11,661 bases of DNA from Methanothrix sp. (GTDB lineage: Archaea; Halobacteriota; Methanosarcinia; Methanotrichales; Methanotrichaceae). Positions 7,230 to 11,661 of the stretch are shown piece by piece. The notes below the pieces were generated by a model that saw only the letters and a program-made list of their open reading frames with translations, was not told where the DNA came from and did no database searches. Each line of letters opens with the position of its first letter. The first letter of the stretch is position 1. Position numbers and translations under genes: made by a program. The DNA lies in contig JAQTXY010000024.1 in NCBI GenBank assembly GCA_028688535.1, forward strand, positions 1 to 11,661, written 5' to 3'.

Positions 7230-7394
7230 CTACTTCATCTCCTTGAAATCATCCTTCGCTGCACCGCACTGCGGACAGGTCCATGTACGCGGCAGATCTG
7301 CAAAGGAGGTTCCGGGAGCAATTCCTGAATCAGGATCCCCTTTTTCCGGATCGTAGATGTATCCGCAAATAGTGCACTGATATTTTTGAGACAT
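7230..7394 (-). CDS. rub: Rubredoxin
   Basis: A 54-aa rubredoxin, typical for the family. The two iron-binding knuckles are CTICGY (Cys at residues 7 and 10) and CPQCGA (Cys at 40 and 43). The middle has the usual [16 protein letters not shown] and WTCP segments. It carries one electron on a Fe(Cys)4 centre in the cytoplasm. Its position 31 bases upstream of fprA, on the same strand, marks an oxygen-detoxification operon as seen in other anaerobes. The frame opens further upstream at TTG 7415. I chose ATG 7394 because it gives the normal N-terminus and lies 27 bases from the centre of the TATA box CTAAATA (7418-7424), so the message is probably leaderless. Confidence 0.95.
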   Translation of the reverse strand: MSQKYQCTICGYIYDPEKGDPDSGIAPGTSFADLPRTWTCPQCGAAKDDFKEMK

Positions 7395-7416
7395 AGCGAA
7401 AGATTCGGTCTGCAAA

Positions 7417-7484
7417 GTATTTAGCCCAATCGCAAGGAAAAACTAAATAATAATGAAAATCTACTGATATGAACTATCGGGGTG
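7417..7484. promoter_or_regulatory. Divergent promoters of the rubredoxin operon and the zinc finger gene
   Basis: Two TATA boxes lie back to back: CTAAATA on the minus strand (7424 down to 7418), which fits a leaderless rubredoxin message, and CTAAATAATAAT on the plus strand (7443-7454), which puts the zinc finger transcript start near 7473. The plus leader then carries GGGGTG (7479-7484), a good ribosome site five bases before the ATG. The closeness of the two promoters would allow joint control. Confidence 0.6.
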
Positions 7485-7489
7485 TGATA

Positions 7490-7606
7490 ATGGCCAACGC
7501 CGCATCCAAACGAGAAGGCAAGTTCAAATGCAAGATATGTCGTATGGTCTTTGAATCAAAGGAAGAACTCAAGCTGCATTTGGCGGAGGATCATAACGAT
7601 AATTGA
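7490..7606 (+). CDS. Single C2H2 zinc finger microprotein (38 aa)
   Basis: A 38-codon gene that length cut-offs would miss. Residues 12-35 form one classical zinc finger: FKCKIC (C14, C17), the hydrophobic F21 and L27, then H30 and H35, a C-x2-C-x12-H-x4-H pattern. The N-terminus (MANAASKREGK) is basic and the last residues are acidic. The start is well supported: GGGGTG ribosome site five bases upstream and a TATA box about 43 bases upstream. Small single-finger proteins are known in archaea; most have no assigned role, and DNA, RNA or protein binding are all possible. It diverges from the rubredoxin-fprA operon, with less than 100 bases between the two starts, so it could be co-regulated with that operon or act on it; this is inference. 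Confidence 0.82.
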   Translation: MANAASKREGKFKCKICRMVFESKEELKLHLAEDHNDN

Positions 7607-7698
7607 ACCGATTTTATAATCAAAATTCACCACATGAGAATGCTTGCAGCATGCCGCGCATAAGATCTTTTCCAAACCGGCATACTGCTCATCTTTAT

Positions 7699-9108
7699 CT
7701 ACTGTTCCCGGCCATGCTGATGAGCTGGATGCTCCAGTTCTGAGAAAGCGCGCACCAGCACCTCATTTATGGTGGGGTGAATTACCTGTGATTTTATGAC
7801 CGGCATCAAGTCCTGATATTCAGTGTTCATGAGATAGACCACCTGTTGCACCAGCTCTGCCGCCATGGGACCGACGACTGTTGCACCCAGGATGCGTCCT
7901 GTCTCCTCTTCAAGTATCACTTTGACCAGGCCGTGCTCTTCTGCCATAGCCACGCCTTTAGCCACATCCAAATACGCAGCCCGCCCGATGAGCACCTCCA
8001 GTCCAGCAGCGAGGGCGTCCCCCTCCTTCATGCCCACACCTGCCAATTGGGGGTGAGTAAAGATAGCATAAGGCACGGCGTGGTAGTCGACGGCTTCCCG
8101 GTTCTCCTTATCAGCAGCTCGCAGCAGATTGTGAGAGACGACTTCAGACTCGTAGTTAGCCGTGTGCCGGAACATGTGCTTGCCGATGCAGTCCCCTATC
8201 GCCCAGATATCCTTTTTGCTGGTCTCCAGATACTCGTTGACAATAATCCAGCCACTCTGATCTGTCTCTATGCCGCTCTTCTCCGGATGGAGCATATCGG
8301 AGTTGGAGCGGCGTCCTGCTGCCAGGAGGATCTCGTCGGCTTCAAACTGATTGACGCTTCCGTCATCCATATTCCTGGCAGAGACAATTCTTTTGTCACC
8401 CTTTGTCTCTACTGAGATTACTTCATGGCTGGTGATCACCCGCATGTACTGGGAGAGCACTCTTTGCACCAATCCGGAGGCTTCCGGATCTTCACCCTTG
8501 AGAACCTGAGGGCTGCGCCCCAGGATGGTGACCTTGCTGCCCATGGCCGAGAAGAAATGGCCGAATTCGCAACCAATGTAGCCTGCCCCAATGATGATCA
8601 GACTTTGGGGCAGAGCCTCAAGCTGTAGCAGCGAGACATTGTCCAGGAAACCTGCCTGCTGCAGGCCTGGGATGGGCGGCACGAGCGACCTGGCGCCCGC
8701 GGCGATCACTATTTTGGGAGCGGTAATGGTCTTGCCGCCTACTGCCAAAACATAATCGTCGACAAACTCCGCTCGATCCTGAAAATAGGTTAAATTCTCT
8801 TTGGCTTGCAAAGCCTCTTCCAGATCGGAGCGCGTTTTATCAACCACAGCATGCATGCGGCTCATTATTGCCGGAAAATCGATCTCATTGATCTCGGCGT
8901 TCACACCTACTGCCCTGGCATCCTGGATGGTTCGGATAACATCAGCCGGATAGATGAGCATCTTGGAAGGAACGCAGCCATTATTCAGACAGGTGCCGCC
9001 CGTGGGGCCCTGATCCACCAGGGCGACTCTCAATCCTGCATGCCTGGCTTGAGAAGCCACATGCGTGCCCGCGCCCGAGCCGATGACGATTAGATCGAAT
9101 TTGTCCAT
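7699..9108 (-). CDS. Class I pyridine nucleotide-disulfide oxidoreductase, dihydrolipoamide dehydrogenase type
   Basis: A 469-aa flavoprotein with the full layout of the family. The FAD-binding start is VIGSGAGTHVA (8-18). The redox disulfide is C40/C45 in GGTCLNNGCVPSK. The NAD(P) fold is at 171-183 (IIIGAGYIGCEFG) and the second FAD motif is IWAIGDC with D306. The dimer domain ends with the catalytic pair H444 and E449 (HPTINE). It moves electrons between NAD(P)H and a dithiol. True dihydrolipoamide dehydrogenase, mycothione- or other thiol-reductase, and mercuric-reductase-like enzymes share these motifs, so the substrate is open. No lipoyl-domain or 2-oxoacid dehydrogenase gene is nearby. 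A TATA stretch near 9138-9148 suggests a very short leader, and no ribosome site is visible. The gene is alone on its transcript and converges with the zinc finger gene. Confidence 0.9.
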   Translation of the reverse strand: MDKFDLIVIGSGAGTHVASQARHAGLRVALVDQGPTGGTCLNNGCVPSKMLIYPADVIRTIQDARAVGVNAEINEIDFPAIMSRMHAVVDKTRSDLEEALQAKENLTYFQDRAEFVDDYVLAVGGKTITAPKIVIAAGARSLVPPIPGLQQAGFLDNVSLLQLEALPQSLIIIGAGYIGCEFGHFFSAMGSKVTILGRSPQVLKGEDPEASGLVQRVLSQYMRVITSHEVISVETKGDKRIVSARNMDDGSVNQFEADEILLAAGRRSNSDMLHPEKSGIETDQSGWIIVNEYLETSKKDIWAIGDCIGKHMFRHTANYESEVVSHNLLRAADKENREAVDYHAVPYAIFTHPQLAGVGMKEGDALAAGLEVLIGRAAYLDVAKGVAMAEEHGLVKVILEEETGRILGATVVGPMAAELVQQVVYLMNTEYQDLMPVIKSQVIHPTINEVLVRAFSELEHPAHQHGREQ

Positions 9109-9137
9109 GATATCAATTTCTAAAAAGGCTTTGATCG

Positions 9138-9149
9138 CATATATATTTA
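9138..9149. promoter_or_regulatory. AT-rich core promoter, reductase gene and possibly the opposite strand
   Basis: The stretch CATATATATTTA reads as an archaeal TATA box on both strands. On the minus strand it lies about 31 bases from the reductase ATG, giving a leader of some 8 bases. On the plus strand it would start a transcript near 9170, just where the structured stretch and its 66-codon frame begin. Confidence 0.5.
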
Positions 9150-9159
9150 CGGGATTTGC

Positions 9160-9378
9160 AGCTTTTTTTGAGGCACATTGGAGCTGAAAAAGAAGCTGAT
9201 GCCAGAGCAGTTGTCTGGTAGCAGGGCAAGCGCGCGCCTACGCTCGGGCGGGGAGCGCATATGTGCACGTGGGCAGACGCTTGCTGTGGCCGGGCGTCTT
9301 TCAGGGCGCAGGATTTTGGAAAGCGATGACAGTTTGCTAATGCGATTGGTTGATAATTATGACGGAATCGCTATGTAG
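9160..9378 (+). other. GC-rich, hairpin-prone stretch; possible ncRNA or 66-aa ORF
   Basis: The region has no clear gene. A plus-strand frame runs from TTG 9178 to TAG 9378 (66 codons, MELKKKLMPEQLSGS at the start, arginine-rich middle), with TGAGG at 9169-9173, four bases before the TTG; I recognise no family. Four inverted repeats lie in order: TGCCAGA/TCTGGTA (9200-9220, with one G-T pair), CGCTC/GAGCG (9241-9257), AGACGC/GCGTCT (9275-9299) and AGCGAT/ATCGCT (9322-9372). A TATA box sits about 30 bases upstream. It could be a structured RNA, a small protein gene, or decayed sequence. The minus strand is also partly open here, which weakens the coding case. Confidence 0.3.
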
Positions 9379-9389
9379 ATCTTTGGGTA

Positions 9390-9881
9390 TCATAGTCCTG
9401 TTTCATCCATGTTCTCCAAATCGTTTTGATCCTGGTTTGTATCTTGTTTAGTGTATTCATTTTCTGGAGTCGTGCTAAATATGGCCCAATAAGACTCTCC
9501 CATATCCGGTACATCTTTTGCCGTTATCATCGCGGTCCATTTTCCTACCTCTGCATTTGGTAGGATATAGAATATCAGGGTCTTATTCACTCCATAGACA
9601 ACTGGCGATTGAGTAGTCGAGTCTATCTTAACGCCACTGGGGGCGATCAAGGTAGCTTCCAGGTTACTAGTGACATTTAGCCAGGTTAAGACAAACAAGA
9701 GCGATGATATTTTGGCGTCAATAGTTGCATTCGATAATATTGTCTGTGCAGCATGTATCTGTCCGCTCTCTGGAATATATGTCGATATTTCTGACAAATT
9801 TCCAGTATTATTTGCCGCAAATGAAATAGGTAGACTGCTAATTACCAATACTATGGCTAGCATTAATTTTAGATATCTCAT
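9390..9881 (-). CDS. Secreted PPC-like beta-sandwich protein, function unknown
   Basis: A 163-aa protein with a signal peptide (MRYLKLMLAIVLVISSLPISFA, probable cut after residue 22 or 23). Residues about 55-137 have the pattern of pre-peptidase C-terminal-like (PPC) beta-sandwich domains: LTWLNVTSNLEATLIAPSG, then FYILPNAEVGKWTAMI. Five N-glycosylation sequons (N24, N28, N51, N69, N99) fit a protein outside the cell. The last 25 residues are acidic and polar (Asn, Gln, Asp, Glu), probably disordered; there is no membrane anchor at the C-terminus. The start lies 15 bases after the upstream Cys-rich gene on the same strand, so they form a pair. The gene is AT-richer than the housekeeping genes to the left. 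The domain assignment rests on pattern only. Confidence 0.75.
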   Translation of the reverse strand: MRYLKLMLAIVLVISSLPISFAANNTGNLSEISTYIPESGQIHAAQTILSNATIDAKISSLLFVLTWLNVTSNLEATLIAPSGVKIDSTTQSPVVYGVNKTLIFYILPNAEVGKWTAMITAKDVPDMGESYWAIFSTTPENEYTKQDTNQDQNDLENMDETGL

Positions 9882-9896
9882 TTTATATCATGACTC

Positions 9897-10322
9897 TTAG
9901 GCTGTAGCCACCCAAACGTCGGTAATATCCCACCTGCCACACTCTTCCCAATAGCCCTTGGTTTCTGTTCGAATAGGACCGCTTTGCTCACATAAATGGT
10001 TTATACTGCATCGTGCAAATGGGGTGCAAATTCTACTATAATGCCCCTTCTCGCAATCCTGAGCATATCTAACCCACAGATCCTTCTTTACCCCGCCCAC
10101 GTAGAATGAATAAATCACGAAAGTTCTTACGTTTTGGTAATCATTATCTTTGACTCTATCATATTTTGTACATTTAACTTCACAATTATCGATAGTCTTG
10201 GAATTCCTCCCTACAGATATTGCACTCGCGGGAGTTGCCAAGAATATAATCAAGAGAACCATCATTAGGACAATGAATATTCTACCGGTTGTCTTACCAT
10301 CTTGTCCCAATTTCACAATCAT
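9897..10322 (-). CDS. Secreted Cys-rich hypothetical protein
   Basis: From ATG 10322 the protein has 141 aa. Residues 14-34 (GRIFIVLMMVLLIIFLATPASA) form a signal peptide with a probable cut after A34. The mature part holds seven Cys (47, 51, 90, 99, 105, 111, 128), an odd number, which suggests disulfides plus one free or intermolecular cysteine. It also has many aromatic residues and ends GYWEECGRWDITDVWVATA. I do not recognise a family. ATG 10322 is preferred because GGTGAT lies seven bases upstream; GTG 10334 or ATG 10331 would add three or four residues. It is the first gene of a minus-strand pair with the PPC-like protein. A TATA-like TTATATATAG near 10443-10452 on the minus strand could drive both, with a leader of roughly 90 bases. 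Confidence 0.72.
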   Translation of the reverse strand: MIVKLGQDGKTTGRIFIVLMMVLLIIFLATPASAISVGRNSKTIDNCEVKCTKYDRVKDNDYQNVRTFVIYSFYVGGVKKDLWVRYAQDCEKGHYSRICTPFARCSINHLCEQSGPIRTETKGYWEECGRWDITDVWVATA

Positions 10323-10467
10323 ATCCCTCATCACCTTGCAGCATTATTCTCCTAAATCGATAACAATAGGCGCAATCAATGCGTGACCCTCGTTCAGTTC
10401 TACTGACACCTCTGCAATGAAAATGTTAGTACGTCTTATTCTTTCTATATATAAGAAACTTTCCCTA

Positions 10468-10490
10468 CCTATATTATCTATAGGGCCTAT
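10468..10490. repeat. Alternating CCTATA/TATAGG half-sites
   Basis: CCTATA (10468-10473) and TATAGG (10479-10484) form an inverted repeat with a 5-base spacer. TATAGG also forms an 11-base palindrome, ATAGGGCCTAT, with the next CCTAT (10480-10490). The same core returns inverted at 10642-10650 (TGAATAGGC, complement of 10485-10493). It could be an operator, but in AT-rich DNA some of this may be chance. Confidence 0.35.
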
Positions 10491-10648
10491 TCATAAATAG
10501 AGATCGATATCGGGTTATAGATCATTTCTATACTTATATGTAGCATTAAACGCATGTGATAATTTTTTAGTTATTGCATTTTTCAAAGGTATCTTAGGTT
10601 CAATGACAAGATCTACTTATTCTCTCCCTTGCTCTGCAGCTTGAATAG

Positions 10649-10663
10649 GCATATATTATATGC
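10649..10663. repeat. Perfect 15-base palindrome GCATATATTATATGC
   Basis: Two 7-base arms (GCATATA and TATATGC) surround a single central T. It lies just before the TATA-like ATAAACTAAATA and about 100 bases upstream of the Ser-rich surface gene, a position fitting an activator or repressor site. Its AT content makes a chance origin possible. Confidence 0.35.
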
Positions 10664-10765
10664 GTATAAACTAAATATTCAAAACAAGTATTTTTTAGAT
10701 CATATATACAATCGACATAAACTATTTATAACAACATTAATGACTACAACTGAGGAAGAACAAAT

Positions 10766-11661
10766 ATGTATAGGAATCAAAATACCATTTATAAACTCGT
10801 CCTACTGATTTTTTTTTTAACAGGTGTATCTTCTGCTACGGTATCCGTTAGCAGCCTATTAGATAACGGTGAAGGAGCGTCCTCAGTCAACGTGAAATAT
10901 GACTTAGATGTCGACACCGATCTCGCTCAGAGATTCGTTCTTGGTGACGGTCGGATATCATCGAGCCTATCTGTAGAAGGCAATGGCAGCAATAAAATTG
11001 ATCAGACGGCGGGCAACCAAGAGGCCAGCGTTTCAAGCAGCATTGACTCAATAGGTTCTCTGAGCTCAACTGCATCCGGCTATGCTTCTTCGGATGTCGT
11101 ACAAGTTGGACAGAATCTCCAATCCACCGGCCAATCTGATAGTACTGTTTCAGGTGCGAGTGGTTCTGTCTCCACAGCTCAAAATGCTGGAGTACTGGAG
11201 GGATACATGACTTCATCCCAGATGATAACGGCCGGATCTGGCACGATTAACGCTCTTCAAGCCACGAATTTAGCTGGGGCTCTGGGATATGCGGATGGTG
11301 TAGTCCAATCATCAGATAATATCGTTCATCTAACAAGTGGATTAAACGGTGTGGGAGGCATGAGCGGCTTTCTGGGGACTACTGCATCCGATGGTGTTAG
11401 CGCTTCGGGTTCTTTCCAGGCAGAAAGCCTTGAATCGAAGGCATATTCAGCGGTTAAGTCTACTTCTACAGATGGGGAAGCATATTCCTACCTTTCCTCA
11501 GACGGTCATCTGGAATCGAGCATGAGTGGTAGTGCTAACGGCCATGTGAGCTCAAACCAGGAATTAGATGCGAATGGAGGCGTAAGGGTATATGCTTCGA
11601 GCACCCCTGATGATTCTTCTGCCAGAAGTTATGATGTAGGTGGGGAGAGCGTATCGGGCAG
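10766..11661 (+). CDS. Ser-rich secreted surface protein, N-terminal part (cut by window edge)
   Basis: The frame from ATG 10766 stays open for 298 codons to the window edge. GAGG at 10752-10755 lies ten bases upstream and a TATA box (CTATTTATAA, about 10722-10731) fits a short leader. The first 24 residues are a signal peptide (KLVLLIFFLTGVSSA). The rest is low in complexity: 62 of 298 residues are Ser (about 21%), with much Gly, Ala, Thr and Val, no Cys, no Trp and a single Pro. Short segments of alternating small polar and hydrophobic residues recur, such as GYASSDVVQVG and GYADGVVQSSD. This suggests a beta-solenoid or stacked beta-sheet surface protein, for example an adhesin-like or sheath-associated protein. 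I recognise no domain and cannot name the function. Its codons end in A or T more often than those of the housekeeping genes, like its two divergent secreted neighbours. Confidence 0.8.
   Translation, partial: MYRNQNTIYKLVLLIFFLTGVSSATVSVSSLLDNGEGASSVNVKYDLDVDTDLAQRFVLGDGRISSSLSVEGNGSNKIDQTAGNQEASVSSSIDSIGSLSSTASGYASSDVVQVGQNLQSTGQSDSTVSGASGSVSTAQNAGVLEGYMTSSQMITAGSGTINALQATNLAGALGYADGVVQSSDNIVHLTSGLNGVGGMSGFLGTTASDGVSASGSFQAESLESKAYSAVKSTSTDGEAYSYLSSDGHLESSMSGSANGHVSSNQELDANGGVRVYASSTPDDSSARSYDVGGESVSG

Larger units (their letters stand above)
10335..10765. other. AT-rich intergenic region between divergent surface genes
   Basis: About 430 bases without a convincing gene on either strand. 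It contains a probable minus-strand TATA box (about 10443-10452), two groups of inverted repeats (listed separately) and plus-strand TATA candidates near 10665-10677 and 10722-10731. The length and density of symmetric motifs suggest regulated expression of the surface genes on both sides. Confidence 0.5.

Noticed and set aside
7846..8415. 189-codon open frame on the plus strand
   Set aside because: It is the antisense shadow of the disulfide reductase, which has all its motifs.
10485..10650. 9-base inverted repeat (10485-10493 and 10642-10650) as a mobile element boundary
   Set aside because: No transposase or target duplication is present, and a match of this length is expected by chance at a fair rate in 430 bases.
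10887..11216. 109-codon open frame on the minus strand
   Set aside because: It is antisense to the Ser-rich surface gene, which has a start, ribosome site and signal peptide.

Overview
The window reads as archaeal chromosome, most likely from a methanogen related to Methanothrix or the Methanosarcinales. The genes that point there are a FEN-1 nuclease with a C-terminal PCNA box, the diphthamide enzyme Dph2, an ADH synthase of the archaeal aromatic amino acid route, and an FprA-type F420H2 oxidase next to rubredoxin. Promoters carry archaeal TATA boxes, ribosome sites match the archaeal 16S 3' end, and several genes start at TTG or look leaderless. The genus is an inference; no marker RNA lies in the window.

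Left part (1-5100), housekeeping. Dph2 (cut by the window edge) overlaps the end of fen on the minus strand. A very short divergent promoter separates fen from a HesB/IscA-like protein with a Cys/His-rich tail. Next on the plus strand come ADH synthase, behind a tandem palindromic operator candidate, and a Dph6-like PP-loop ATPase. An M24 Xaa-Pro-type peptidase follows on the minus strand, with a possible 39-residue gene diverging from it.

Middle part (5100-9110), redox and oxygen defence. On the minus strand rubredoxin, FprA and a TauE/SafE permease lie head to tail with short gaps and probably form one operon. Diverging from rubredoxin is a 38-residue single C2H2 zinc finger protein, missed by ordinary length cut-offs. 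Convergent with it is a class I flavin disulfide reductase of the dihydrolipoamide dehydrogenase type. FprA would reduce O2 to water with F420H2; rubredoxin and the disulfide reductase fit the same theme, but a joint pathway is inferred from position only.

Right part (9110-11661), cell surface. After a GC-rich, hairpin-prone stretch of uncertain coding status the sequence becomes visibly AT-richer (one sampled line is 35% G+C, against 55% in a line of the reductase gene). Two small secreted proteins form a minus-strand pair: one Cys-rich, one a PPC-like beta-sandwich with many N-glycosylation sequons. About 430 bases of AT-rich regulatory DNA separate them from a divergent, very Ser-rich secreted protein that runs off the window.

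I found no tRNA, rRNA, CRISPR, transposon or phage gene. I see no clear undescribed system. The best leads are the operator before ADH synthase, the Cys/His tail on a HesB-like protein that lacks its usual first cysteine, the zinc finger microprotein beside the oxygen-defence operon, and the structured stretch near 9160-9375.
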